Assembly (NCBI RefSeq): GCF_030269925.1
Contig: NC_085128.1
Location: forward strand, 3,040,501-3,104,500
Length of the DNA: 64,000 nt
DNA from: Bombyx mori
Taxonomy: Eukaryota > Arthropoda > Insecta > Lepidoptera > Bombycidae
Direction of reading: 5' to 3'
Positions 31,392 to 42,729 of this stretch are shown here, one piece after another. The notes below the pieces were generated by a model. That model ran no database searches. It worked only from the letters and a program-made list of their open reading frames with translations, and was not told the origin of the DNA. The position numbers and the translations under genes are program-made. How positions within the stretch are numbered: the first letter of the stretch is position 1; each line of letters begins with the position of its first letter.

Positions 31392-31735
31392 TTTTTTTTT
31401 ATTGCCCTAGTAGGCAGACGAGCATACGGCCCACCTGATGGTGACCATAGCCCATGGACTTCAGCAATGCCAGGGGCGGAGCCAAGCCGCTGCCTACCGT
31501 TAAGTACTCTGCACAAGCCTCGTTTGAAGAAGGATATGTCATAGCTTTCGAGAAACACCGTGGAGGGAAGCTCATTCCAAAGCCGGATGGTACGTGCCAA
31601 AAAAGACCTCTGGAAACGCACTGTGGATGAACGCAGTGGCTTCAGGTAGTATGGATGAACTCTACTCCGGTGGCGGCCGCTGCGATGGTGTAAACGAGAG
31701 GATGGTATCATCTCAAACAATTTCTCAGAGCACTT
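31379..31735 (-). pseudogene. Family B LINE, ORF C-terminus plus tail
   Basis: The longest family B copy. The minus frame (31379-31720) contains TIRLWNELPSTVFLES and NGRQRLGSAPGIAEVHG, then runs into the poly(A) side (GGPYARLPTRAIKK). RLWNxLPxxVF is the conserved end of CR1/Jockey-type reverse-transcriptase ORFs. This shows that the family B tail copies are ends of an ORF that continues almost to the poly(A). The fragment is 5'-truncated. Confidence 0.75.
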
Positions 31736-32059
31736 CTCAGTATTTTAGAAAAGTTAATTGGCAATACGCGAAATGGCGGTATTTACAGCGCGATTTTGCA
31801 AGCAAATTACACTTTACTTACTAAGTTTAATTGTTTATACAGCTATCTATAATCTTAAGTATATTATTACAATGCTAGTAATACGATCGTATTTTATTTT
31901 TGTTTATACTTAAAACTTATAATAGGCAAGTAAACCCATATCTCGAAGGTTAACTCTCTAACAAGGATATGGGTTCCCGAAAAATCTGCGCCGTGCTGCA
32001 ATCAAGGCTACATTACTACATTATAAACATTAAATTACTAAGCAATAAAGAAAATCGCG

Positions 32060-32320
32060 GTCATCGTTCTTTTCGAACCCGTCGCTTGCGAGGAAGGGCT
32101 CGGTGAGTAAATTAACACACAGACAAAGCCCACTGAGTTTCTCGCTCAGTGTGTCGCGTTTCCGATCCAATGGTAGATTCTGCGAAGTACTGTTTTTGCT
32201 AGGGATATCTTAGCAACGCCGTTAGGCTAGAGCCCCGTGAACTCACCTACACACTAGGGTAACGTTGATATAGCCTCACAAGGCTATCAGCATAAATAGG
32301 AAAATAAAAGAGAAATAAGG
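32060..32320 (+). mobile_element. Family A copy with shared downstream flank
   Basis: CGAACCCGTCGCTTGCGAGG to GGCTATCAGCATAAATAGG and A-rich tail. The next ~45 bp (GGGCACACATGATGCAGCCG and on) also follow the family A copy at 59385. Confidence 0.8.
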
Positions 32321-32360
32321 GCACACATGATGCAGCCGGTACATATCTGAAGCATTTTTG

Positions 32361-32447
32361 TTACCACCTACCTACCTACCTACCTATAACCTAAGTGTTA
32401 GGTTACGCTGACATAGCCTCTCAACGCATAGGTAGGAAAAAAAAACA
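32361..32447 (+). repeat. (CTAC)n and a second family A stub
   Basis: CCTACCTACCTACCTACC at about 32367-32385, then GGTTACGCTGACATAGCC and GCATAGGTAGG with poly(A). Confidence 0.7.
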
Positions 32448-33531
32448 AAGAAAAAAGATGTAAAGCTTTCCTTCCTTAAGAACGGTTACCTGGTAGATAA
32501 CTCAATTGTTGAGTTCGCCATTTTTTATATCTTATCGCAATTACTGTGTTATATTAACTGTGTGTACAAATAAAGAATAAATAATAATAAAGATAATTCG
32601 ATCAATGTAGTATTTTACAATTCTCCTATCGGCGCCGGTCACGTACGTATTAGTCTAGTTGTTTAAGCTGGCCGTCGTCTGTAATCGATATTCGATTATT
32701 CTAATGTTTACTTTTATACTTTTCATTAGGCATCGTTCTTATGAGAAAAAAATTCGAAGAAAAAGTGTTTCAAAATTCGATTACAATTTTTTCGAGTTCC
32801 TCTTCGAGTAGGGCATGAAAAAGGTCTTTGCTATTTCGACTGAAATGGCGTATGTGTAAATCATTATCAATGTTCCGTATTTACTTGTTTCCTCTACCGA
32901 AACAGGATCAATTTTTTTTTTTAAAGAAATGGTCAGTAATGAATTGATTAATCAAAAAAATTTTTTATCAGATAATATCTGTTAGCTGGATGTCTTAAAT
33001 CGGACCGAATCAATGAACAATTTTGGTAAACATTCACTATGATTGGTTCATAGTTGGTGTTTAAATGGTCCATGCCAGCGAAAATGCTCTTAACTTCTTT
33101 TAGTCTATCTCGCTTACATCTACGCGATTAAATGTGTATTCACGACTATTTAATTTTAATTATGAAATTCATGCATTTCCATTCTAGTTATGTCATGGGC
33201 GATTGGTTTAGTCTGTAATTGTTCTGCCAACTTGAGAACAATAAAAGGGAACGTGAGGCTAATATGAGATACGAGCAGGAATAAATTTTTAAAAATAAAT
33301 AAACATATACGAATTATAATAAATTGATCAACAAATATCTGAGAGTACAATATTCCATGATAAAATAACTGCATTCTCTGAAAGTGAAGATTAATGGTAG
33401 TAATAAAGTTTAATAAATGTTATTTGTTAAAGATGTGTAGCTAGTTACTAGATTAGTCACCACTAAGGATTCACATGACATAAAGAAATAAAAAAGAAAT
33501 GAAAAATAAGGAAATGGGTTTATGTACTTAC
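32448..33531. other. AT-rich unique DNA, probable intron
   Basis: No ORF over 72 codons, no repeat identified. Lies 3' of the candidate exon on the minus strand. Confidence 0.4.
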
Positions 33532-33618
33532 TGGAGTGGCCGTTGCGCGCCCTCTACCGCGACCTCGACGAGACTCGCTCTTCACGGTCTGCAATGTTCC
33601 GTCCGGCGCCAAAATAAG
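33532..33618 (-). CDS. Candidate internal coding exon, 87 nt
   Basis: Minus strand: acceptor ...TGTTGTTATAG at the right, donor CCA/GTAAGTAC at the left. GC content is about 60 % against about 30 % in the flanks. Only one frame is open across the whole 29 codons: LILAPDGTLQTVKSESRR, then GRGRGRATATP; the other two have stops. Length is a multiple of three and no codon is split, so it could be skipped without a frameshift. The RGRGRGR run after KSESRR suggests a nuclear or nucleic-acid-binding protein, but I do not recognise the gene. The 5' and 3' partner exons are not visible nearby. Confidence 0.5.
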
Positions 33619-35400
33619 CTATAACAACACAGACACACCACAGACTTAACATAAAGCAAAAATAAAGTAAGTAAAAAAACAAAGGAGAACGTTAACACAA
33701 AAAGGAAAAATGAATAGACAAACATGCAATGGATGGGTTAAGTGGCGACTTATTAGCGGTATTAGTGGTCGAAGTATTGTTTTTAGTATGACGATGAAAG
33801 TTAAATAGTTAAAATATTAATAAATTCTGTTAAATTTGTTTCTATTTGAAATACTATGTATATTAAGTAATTTGAAATGTTTTTTTGTTAAACCGCCATC
33901 TGTGAACTCAAAACTAAACTAATATGAAATGGCTAGGATTCACGAAGTTCTTCTACTTGACAGCAGATGTCGCGCCGAGCAAAAGTTCCTCGTGTGTTAC
34001 AGAGATGGCGCAGTGACGACGATTTATTTTTTAAGCATCTAATTCAAAAATATTCTAATTTTGATTTTGGTTTCTAAGCCGTGTTTTATCAATTTTACTA
34101 AATACTCACAAATTACAGCTATTTTCGTGGACATTTTTCATTTTAGTGTATTATGATTGTTTAACGTTTGGAAGCCATCGTTGAAAATCGAGCCTTGGAA
34201 ATTAAAATGGCGAATTCTGTACAAAACAAATTACTTTCAAGTTTTAGAACAACAGCTGTCACTGATTGGTAGAATTTTTTTCATACGTAATAATTAAAAC
34301 AGCGAGCTGTTGTATGATGTACCAACGAATAAATAAACAGTTTCTGTTACTAAGCACATGGCGGCGACTCGCACCTGGCGTTTTAGTTCGTTACTCCTGT
34401 TTTTGTGTTATTAGAATGCGAACAGCATTTGTTATAGCTCGGTCTCTTTCTGACCTAAGGCCGTCTCGCTTACTCGTCGTCTATTCACATTCAAATTTTT
34501 AAGGATTTCTAATTATCCTGAACAGGTTAAAGGATCATTTTGATTAAGTATTATGAATAAATAGTGTGAGAAACATCTGCTTCTAACTGGTTTCAGTTAG
34601 TATACATTAAAACGATTACTATTCATCAATTTGTTGAAGTTTAAAAATAAAACTCACATTTACAAACGACTGGAATTATTGTTGTACACGTATTAAAATA
34701 ATTACAGACGCGTAACTGTTCTTTTATAATTTAAATAAGTAGTTCAACTTCGAATTATGTTATACTGATGTAAAGATAAGACACGTGGAACATTTCCTTA
34801 TTTCAAAATTCAAAGTAGAATTAGGTCATAACGGCTTTTTAAATTAAAATAGTTATTATTCATTATAACAGCTATGCGATAGTACTATGTGTACTTACTA
34901 CGCGTATTAATCGTCATTGGACATCACTCTAATGTTATTTTAGACGGTATTTGTAAAATTTATGTCATAAGAAGACCTTATCGTGGATAGGTAAATATCA
35001 ATTTTATTTAACATCGTTGTCAACATTAAATTGATATAGAATATAAGTATAAATTTAAAATAATACAACATAAAACTAAAACTAAATGTATTTAAGACAA
35101 CGTTATGACATGGCACGCCTTTTCACTCGTGTTAAATTTGTAAATCCGAAATAATGAAATATGTATTTTCTACGTATTTATACGTATTTATTACGTAAAG
35201 AGTTGCGTTCAAAAGCTGTAAGTTTTGTGGGTACGTAAACTCACAAATCCGCGAACACTGACGTATTTATTAAAGCATATTCATTCTGTGTTGTCCGAGC
35301 TATGTACTATAATAAAACGTATCCAGGTTATAAACGTTCTATGCGCGAAACTCAATCTAAATCGGTTTTGGCGTTTTTGCATCATCAATTAACAAAAACA
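33619..35400. other. Unique DNA, probable intron, with AGATGGCGC-type motifs
   Basis: No repeat identified. Recurrent CGCCATCTGT/AGATGGCGC words at 33893, 34012 and nearby resemble CTCF or Pho cores. The 78-codon frame 34266-34502 has no motif. Confidence 0.4.
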
Positions 35401-35840
35401 AGTCGTCGCGTAGCCTAAAGGATAAGACGTCCGGTGCATTCGTATCTAGCAATGCACCAGTGTTCGAATCCCGCAGGCGGGTACCAATTTTTCTAATGAA
35501 ATACGTACTTAACAAATGTTCTCGATTGACTTCCACGGTGAAGGAATAACATCGTATAATAAAAATCCAACCCGCAATATTATAATTTACGTAATTACTG
35601 GTGATAGGACCTCTTGTGAGTCCGCACGGGTAGGTACTCCCACCCTGCTTATTTCTGCCGTGAAGCAATAATACGTTTCGGTTTGAAGGGTGGGGCAGCC
35701 GTTGTAACTATACTGAGACCTTAGAACTTATATCTCAAGGTGGGTGGTGCATTACGTCATAGATGCCTAAGGGCTCCAGTAACTACTTAACACCAGATGT
35801 GCTGTGAGCTCGTCCAACCATCTAAGCAATAATAATAAAA
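35401..35840 (+). mobile_element. Full-length Bm1 SINE
   Basis: tRNA-like head AGTCGTCGCGTAGCCTAAAG (A-box region) and GTTCGAATCCC (B-box, 35462-35472), central GACTTCCACGGTGAAGG, CTGCCGTGAAGCA, and tail CCATCTAAGCAATAATAATA. About 440 bp. Good reference copy for the others. Confidence 0.92.
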
Positions 35841-37181
35841 ACAATAATTATATTAGTATAGATACAATGTCATTTTTGACCTATTTTACTGCTCTATAAT
35901 TATATTATTAGTATCCTCAAAACAGCGTGGTTTAAATTTTGTAGTGATTCTACTCGAGCGTGCGTATTGTAGCGCGTGGGCGACAATGAGCGTGGGCTGA
36001 CTTAGGGTAGGTCGGGTTTGTCACGCAATTCCCTGATTATTTCATTGATACCTGCTCTTACCACTTCATTGTTAAACAAATTTAGCTAAGAGACGCGCTG
36101 TGGATGTTATTTGGCGGGATGACGCTCACGAGTCAAACAAATGTACTACTACTTATTTATTTATTTATTTACTTAATAGAATCGTGATTTGTTTTTATCG
36201 TGAATTGTTTGTTGTTCGGTTTGATTGAAACAAAATACTTCATACATATTTTTCTCCTCACGAAAGTACAGGAGTCGAGTCAATTAATACTTCTACAACG
36301 CCAAACGCTATGACGGGCGGATGTTTAGCTTGAAAAGCATGATGGATGAAAATGGCAGTTATTTAAAATTGGTTAGCGGCAGGTGCCGCCCGCGTTGCAC
36401 AGATAATAAAAGCCGCAAGATAATCTCGAACGTTAATCTGTACAGTAAAATAACGAGGTTAATTGGAATGTACGTTGTTTCGGGCCGCAAAAACGAACAT
36501 TTGTAAATGATCAGACAATGGATTAAGTTTATTGCTACTCGACAACAGATGGCGCAAAGCTGTTATTCAAAAAAAGAAATCCTTTGTAATGTAAATGATT
36601 CGACTTGTTATCTAACGTTGTAAGTGAAATTGCATGTTTAATTTAAACTAGAGTGGCATAATGGTTTTTTTTTTAATTTGCTAAATCACTTAAGTCGGTG
36701 GTATGGGCGATTCTGTAATTATACACAACATTACCCTCAGAAATATGTGCCCTGCAAACAAATCCAACCCTTTTAAATATCTCCATACACTTGTTACTTT
36801 TTATTCACTATTTAGATCTCTAGGCAACTTTCCAGAGACATTGCTATAAAATCACCAGTGACCCGCTTCGGTTTCACTGGCTTTATTTAATAAAAACAAA
36901 ACTATCGAACTTAGACAAAACGAACTGAGCGTAATCAACTGAACCAAATTAAAAAGATTTGATCACGTGTAAAATTAGTTCGTGACCAAGATAATTTATT
37001 GGCAAAGTTGCGTCGTTGCCTCGACGGAGACGCCTCGTCCTGTACGTATTGCTGTTTTTGTAATAACACCGGTTTGTCTCTCGAGTGAGTTTTGCACGAC
37101 TATTGTTTAGAAGTCGAAGCTATAGCTGCTTCAACTTTTCTACTAAATTATTCAAAACTACAGTGACGAACTTATCTATAT
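35841..37181. other. Unique DNA
   Basis: Slightly GC-richer around 35960-36130 and 36300-36430. A 61-codon ATG frame (36321-36506) includes RCRPRCTDNKSRK and is likely chance. Motif CAGATGGCGCAA at 36547. Confidence 0.4.
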
Positions 37182-37622
37182 TCTATACTAATATTAAAAA
37201 GCGGAAAGATTTGTTTGTTTGTTTATATTGAATAGGCTCCGAAACTATTGAATCGATTTGAAAAATTCTTTCACTGTTTGGAAGCTACACTGCTCCCGAG
37301 TGACATAGGCTATAAAGCTTTTTTGAAAAAAAAAAAAAAAATGGGATCTTAACTAAAACTTCAATAATGTAACTCAAGGTGTAAAAAAAAAACCTAAAAT
37401 ATTCTTTACATCGCGTGCCCTGCGAAAACTATTGATGACAGAATAAAATAATGTGCTACAACTTTGTAGAACGCATTATTGTTTACAAAAAGTGTCCCGA
37501 CAGCATATATCTAACTATTATAGTTACGCCGCAATAAGTGTTCTTTTATTTTAAAAAATAAAACGTCAAATATCGTTGAAATGTTTGTTAAGGACCCGAG
37601 CGGAGCCGGAGCGGGCCGCTAG
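37182..37622 (+). mobile_element. Non-autonomous Helitron
   Basis: TCTATACTAATATTAAAAAG at 37182, ends GCGGAGCCGGAGCGGGCCGCTAG (last 4 at 37619-37622) before T. The base before the start is T rather than A, a point mutation or shifted start. Includes a 16-base poly(A) at about 37326. Confidence 0.8.
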
Positions 37623-38163
37623 TAGTTTATATAAGCACAATAATTGGATATTAAAATTAACGTTTGAAGCGGTTTCCTCGTGAATCGGTCATGTTTTTCC
37701 TAGACGTAACTGAGAATTACAGTTTTATAGCGATCGATTTTTCTCAAGGTTACAGGTGTTCAGTTCGGCACGTGGGGGTCGCAAGGGGAGACCGTCTGAT
37801 AGGGTGCAATAGGCCGGAACCAATCATATTATTTGAATATTGGATGTTCGCATCACTTGAGGGCAAATATGTAGTAAATAATATGTGGGGGCCTATGGAG
37901 TTGATCTTCAAGATGTTTTGAATATTGATTTTTTTTTGGAAATTGTTAGCGATTTGTCGTTCTCAGCTCTGTTTAATCTTTCAGTTGGTTTTTACTGCAG
38001 ACTTAGAGAGCGTTCAGAAAAGACAGATTCTAGTATATTCCTAACACAGAAAAGAGTCTTTAAAGATCAAGAATGTGCACAACCTGAAACTGTTGTTAAT
38101 AAAATGCGAAATTAAAGCAAAATCATTACTAATGAGGAGGTAATAAATAAATTATCTGTACTG

Positions 38164-38281
38164 TTCCTTTTGCTGTTGGCGGCTGTTTGCATGAGTGTAC
38201 CAGGCTCATCACAAACCGGGAGGAGTGGAGATTGCTCGTGAGGCGCATAGCATCTGCCCACAACAATGATGCTGGATGACG
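38164..38281 (+). pseudogene. LINE ORF2 C-terminus relic
   Basis: Plus frame from about 38175: HECTRLITNREEWRLLV, RRIASAHNNDAG-stop. xLTxNRxEWRxLVRRxASAH is the end of a reverse-transcriptase ORF. Minus ORFs of 62 and 61 codons here are shadows. Confidence 0.6.
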
Positions 38282-38439
38282 ACCACGACCGCTCTGACAA
38301 GAGTGATACGACATACGACTGGTCCTTGCACTGGTAATTAATTAAAATCGTTCACAGCGCTACATGCCTCTTTCGCTCATTTACCACATCCTTACACACT
38401 TACAATAAGTTAGTTTTTTTTTCTACACTAGAAATTCCC

Positions 38440-38484
38440 CAGAAATCTTATATATGGCAAAACAACGGTTGCCAGGTCAGCTAG
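38440..38484 (+). mobile_element. Helitron 3' end fragment
   Basis: GGCAAAACAACGGTTGCC is a terminal hairpin, 8 bp later CTAG (38481-38484) and T. The 5' end is not identified. Confidence 0.5.
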
Positions 38485-38539
38485 TATTAGTATAGATTAT
38501 TGTTTAGAAAGACTCGATCCACAATACGAATGGAATAAT

Positions 38540-38830
38540 TTGGTCTCGTTAAACGCGACGTGGAGCGTCATCGGGTGCGTCGCCGGCCGCTAATACGAAT
38601 TTCGTCCGACAATTCAATTTGTGTCCAATCAAATCGGCCCGGCTCACAGTGTCGGCTCCGCGATTGGCCATTGTTTAATGTCGGCGAGGACGCGGTCGGA
38701 TTTTTTTATCCTGTCGCCGACGGAAGCTCAATTTAGTGCAATCACAGCGCTGTGACGCGGGACGCACACTGGTTGCACGATTCGTGGCGATAGTGGCGCC
38801 ACAGTGTCGAGTAGCCGAAGCTAATGAAGG
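38540..38830. promoter_or_regulatory. CpG-rich regulatory-looking island
   Basis: Carries GTCCAATC (38632) and GATTGG (38662), two opposed CCAAT boxes, a Sox-type CCATTGTTT (38668-38676) and several CpG clusters (GCGTCGCCGGCCGC, GTCGGCGAGGACGCG). No ORF. An unmarked enhancer or distal promoter is plausible. Confidence 0.35.
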
Positions 38831-38992
38831 ATTTTCGATTTAGTTCTGTTTCTAAAACTCTTGTCTATTGGTTTTATATGACGTAATATTCCTGTCGCTA
38901 TGAAACGTAATGTTTGTGCAAATTAGATGAGTTTAATCAAAATTAAACTTTTGTTCATGGTACATAATTAAATTCTAGATAAATTATTGTGT

Positions 38993-39028
38993 ATATATGA
39001 ACAAGTGAATTATCACTTGTTCATATAT
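38993..39028. repeat. Perfect 16-bp inverted repeat, 4-nt loop
   Basis: ATATATGAACAAGTGA (38993-39008), ATTA, TCACTTGTTCATATAT (39013-39028). Confidence 0.9.
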
Positions 39029-39060
39029 TTGGTAGCATAGATGGTTATAAGAGTAATCAA

Positions 39061-39503
39061 TTTTTTTACTATTATTTTCATGGGTAGACGAGTTCAAGGC
39101 CCACCTAGTGTTAAGTTTAACTGAGCCCCTAGATATCTATCTACAAGGTAAATTCCGCCATCTCCTTGAGGAGACACGAGTTCTAAGTCTCAGTTTAACA
39201 GTACAACGGCTGCCGCAACCTTCAAACCGAAGTGCGTTACCGCTTCATGGCAGAAATAGGCAGCGTGGTGGTACCTACCTACCCGTGCGGACTCACAAGA
39301 CGTCCCACCACCAGTAATTACGCAAATTATAATTTGGTTTTTATTACACGACGTTGTTCCTTCACCGTGGAAGTCAATCGTGAACATATTTTGTTAAGTA
39401 CTTATTACATTAGAAAAATTAGTACCTGCCGGAGGGATTTGACCATAGGTACAGTCACAGATACGAATGTACCGGGCGTCTTATCCTTCAGGTCACGATG
39501 ATT
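39061..39503 (-). mobile_element. Full-length Bm1 SINE, diverged
   Basis: Runs from a T-rich tail (39061) to the tRNA-like head near 39440-39503 (CGGAGGGATTTGACC, CTTATCCTTCAGGTCACGAT). The B-box is mutated. ORFs of 69 and 89 codons are readings of it. Confidence 0.85.
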
Positions 39504-40038
39504 TCAGATCAAATTTGAATTTCTTTAAACCGCGCACGCAACCTTCTTTCGTTTATTGAAATATTGACGACGTATTTAAATTCGGAATACAAAGACTCAT
39601 GAATGTCTTTATAATATCATCACACCAATAAACTTTGCTTAGTGAGGAGCGTGCGACAAATATAATTCAGTGTAACAAAAACATATTTCAGACCACCGAA
39701 GTAGATGTCACGTTTTCGAGACTTCACAAGAAAAGAACCGTAAAACGGAACGCACAAAGAACTGTCAAAATGTTTGAAATTTAAATACGGAATTCGCGCG
39801 TTCCTCGTTTGATTGGCGGCTGAATCACGCACGCACATGATGCGTTGTGTCCAATCCCGAAATGTGCGTCATCGCTTTAATGATATCGGAGGTTTTACGT
39901 AAAATTTTACTCATTAAATCGTAGTGAATTTAGTATTATATATACAGTAAAAAAAACGACTTATTCGCGGTTCTTTCATTCTAGTTTTCACTATTGGCGG
40001 ATTATAAATATTCGCGGCTTATGATTTCTTTATCGCAA
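39504..40038. other. Unique DNA
   Basis: No gene supported; a 72-codon minus frame has no motif. Confidence 0.35.
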
Positions 40039-40238
40039 TTTTTTTTTTTTTATTGCTTACATGGCTGGACGAGCTCACAGCCCACATGGTGTTAAGTGAC
40101 ATAGACATCTATAACGTAAATTCGCCACCCACCTTGAGATGTAAGTTCTAAGGTCTCAAGTATAGGTGGTGGTACCTACCCGCGCGGACTCACAAGAGGT
40201 CCTACCACTAGTAATTACGCAAATTATAATTTTTATTT
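40039..40238 (-). mobile_element. Bm1 SINE with two internal deletions
   Basis: Poly(T), CATGGCTGGACGAGCTCACA; deleted at TGTTAAGTG/ACATAGACA and at CAAGTATAG/GTGGTGGTACC; ends in AATTACGCAAATTATAATT. Confidence 0.8.
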
Positions 40239-40595
40239 GCTCAAAATGCTTTCAGATTATGTGACAGCCATTGTCCTTATGTATACGTTTTAGATTAATA
40301 GACGCAACGACTTATCAGCCATAGAGACAACAGACAAATGAAAGTTCATTGTTTACTGTATACAAACAGTATATATACGCTTTCCACACACGGCCAAGGT
40401 CCAGAACTGACCTCGGTTAAACTGTCACATGGTTTATCCTCGTGGGTCCTCGCCCTCTAAGGGTCCAGGCTACGACCTTTATCGTTTACGAGTGCGCTAT
40501 TCCCGACCCATGTAAAACAGTTTTTCGAGTAAGCCCAAACAACGATTGCGGGAGAATTTTTGGACGTTTTCCTTTCCACAAGAATTCATATATTA
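40239..40595. other. Unique DNA
   Basis: A 62-codon frame 40442-40630 begins with a non-ATG codon and enters the Helitron. Not supported as a gene. Confidence 0.35.
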
Positions 40596-41081
40596 CTAGA
40601 GGTCCCGCAGTAGTCGAAATTCGACTATAATTAATTGGAATTGTAAGTTTGTACAATATTATGATTGTATTTTATATTTCTATAATCACAAATTTCGCCA
40701 AGACTACATTATAAAAAATATTAACAAAGACATACAATTTTTTTTTTTTTTTCCTTTATCCCAATAGTTTTAACTTTATGCCAGTTTCAAGTGAAACATA
40801 CAATATTTAATCTATTCTCAATTTGACAACAGACTTCAAGAACAAAAGTTTGACAATAAATAGTATGCATGCGTGTGTGCGTCAAATACATGGTATGTAG
40901 TGTGTGTAATGTTTTCTTTATTGATTTAATGTATCTTTTATGCATTATTTAAAAAAAAAAATTAGCATTGTGCACTCCTTCTCTATATTCTCTATAAGTG
41001 TGGGAAATTTCATACTCCTCCGTCCGCGCAATTTTCGTAAAAAGGGATACAAAGTTTTTGCTTCACGTATTAATATATAGA
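40596..41081 (-). mobile_element. Helitron, TCTATATATTAATACG family, with nested insert
   Basis: CTAG at 40596-40599, hairpin TAGTCGAAATTCGACTA, and the family body to TCTATATATTAATACG (minus) at 41081. It is longer than the 28975 copy only because of the insert at 40739-40795. Confidence 0.88.
40730..40804 (-). mobile_element. 57-bp retroposon tail nested in the Helitron
   Basis: ACATACAAT at 40730-40738 and 40796-40804. Insert starts with T14 then CCTTTATCCCAATAGTTTTA, so an antisense poly(A) end of a severely truncated retroposon. Confidence 0.8.
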
Positions 41082-41387
41082 TTTATCTAGCGGATGCTAC
41101 TATAATAATATATTGATGACATTTACCGTGTTTTCTATTTGCTGTCACATAAAATTACGTGCTAGATTTTAATGGAGCTTTTGTTTTTTGAAAGCTTACG
41201 CTTTTGAAGCGGGTCATCAGTAGCGAGTGCGTTCTTACTCTCACAGTAGCCACGGCAGTTACCATTATTTTCACATGACGACGAATTAACTTCGCAAATA
41301 GTAAATTGTGAATAATAAACGCAAAATTAAATCGTAAAAGTGGTTTTATTTACATATAATATGTATAGCTTCCTCGGTATTCAATAG

Positions 41388-41525
41388 TATTTTTTTTATT
41401 GGTTAGATGGGTAGACGAGCTCACAGACAACCTGGTGTTAAGTGGTTAATGAAGCCCATAGACATCTACAGCGTAAATGCGCCACCCACCTTAAAGATAT
41501 AAGTTCTAAGGTCTCAAGTATAGTT
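41388..41525 (-). mobile_element. Bm1 SINE 3' portion
   Basis: GGTTAGATGGGTAGACGAGC, GGTGTTAAGTGGTTAATGA, GAAGCCCATAGACATCTACA to TCTCAAGTATAGTT. Ends just before the family E target repeat. Confidence 0.8.
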
Positions 41526-41539
41526 AATTGTAGGTGGGT

Positions 41540-42729
41540 GGTATCAGGAGCGTTTTTTTTTTAATTTTTGGAACGAAGTTCCTTTTGGGACGAGGCGGAG
41601 GGGTTTTTTTTTTTTTTTTTTTTTTTTCTTTTTTTTTTTTCGGGCCGGGGGCCGAACCTCCTACGAGGTCCCCGCGCCTAGGGGGCGCGCGGGGTATGTG
41701 AGACTCAACGATCTGCAGGTGTTGAGAGCAGATCGCGGGCCCAAGGATTTTAGGGCCCACCCACTAAACGACTCCCCTGCACTCTTACACCCGACGTCCG
41801 ATCTCCGTCCGGGGTCAGAACCCGTTCAGAGTAGGGGGGTTCCCGCGGTCAACACTACAACCAGACACGCGGCGCCACCCCGAGGACGCCCGACCGACGG
41901 GTCGTCGAGGCGATAGTCGACGACCAACGACGTCGGTCTCCGCGGTACGGCGGCCCTACCAGGCCGCCCGGGCGGTGCCGCTGGTGTTCCAGGATACCCC
42001 GCTGGGCCAGAACCAGCCTGCCGGGTCGGAACGCGATACACCGCCGACCGGGTTGCTCTTCAACAGTATGTTCGGCGACGACAGCGACGACGAAAATGCG
42101 GACCGCATCGCAGTCCGCAGCCGCCGACGCGCCGTCCCGTCCTCCTGGTGCCAGCGCGCTAGAGTGACGGTAGCGTGCGGCGCAGCCTCAACCCCCTTAG
42201 GTCGCCCCGTGACCATCACCGGGAGGAGACTGCCTCCTCATAGGGGCTGGAGCTGGACAAACGCCCTCCTCCGAACCCCGGCTCGACGGCGGCGGCACGG
42301 CGCCGAGAGGGAAGAAGAGCTCTCCCTCTCCCGTTCCGCCGCCTCCTTCTGCGAGATGGTGGACTCGCAGGGTACCCTAACCGGGAAAAAACGTCCGTAA
42401 CGTAAGATTTTTATTAGTAATGCACACAATGTACGACTTAACTTTGTAATAAAGTACAAATTAGTAATGCACACAGTGTACGACTTAACTTTATAATAAC
42501 GTGCAAAAAATTACACATTTTTTTATCATTCATTGACCACGATCTCAGAGTGTTCGTTTGCGCAATACACTAACTCTTATGCAAACAACCGTGAATGAGG
42601 TGTACCACAATAAGTTCGCACGTTACCGAATGACCGTGGGTTGTTGCGAAACCTCCAGTTTTATTTTCTTTATACCTCGAATAGAACTTAAAATTAATAG
42701 GTATCAGGAGAGTTTTTTTTTGAATTTTT
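41540..42729 (+). mobile_element. Family E element with ~30-bp direct repeats and CpG-rich ORF
   Basis: GGTATCAGGAG plus a T-rich run occurs at 41540-41569 and 42700-42729 (28/30 identical), enclosing 1130 bp (41570-42699). It starts GGAACGAAGTTCC, has a T-rich tract (41601-41639), a ~740-bp CpG-rich block (41640-42380) and an AT-rich end shared with 29844-30182. A plus frame 41975-42400 (141 codons, GTG start) has an acidic patch FGDDSDDENADR and then Arg-rich segments, resembling a gag-like ORF1 start, but it stays unidentified. The long target duplication suggests an R1-like or other non-LTR element with an internal deletion. Confidence 0.6.

Noticed and set aside
35401..35480. True tRNA gene
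   Set aside because: A and B boxes are those of the Bm1 head; no cloverleaf acceptor stem, and the sequence continues into the SINE.
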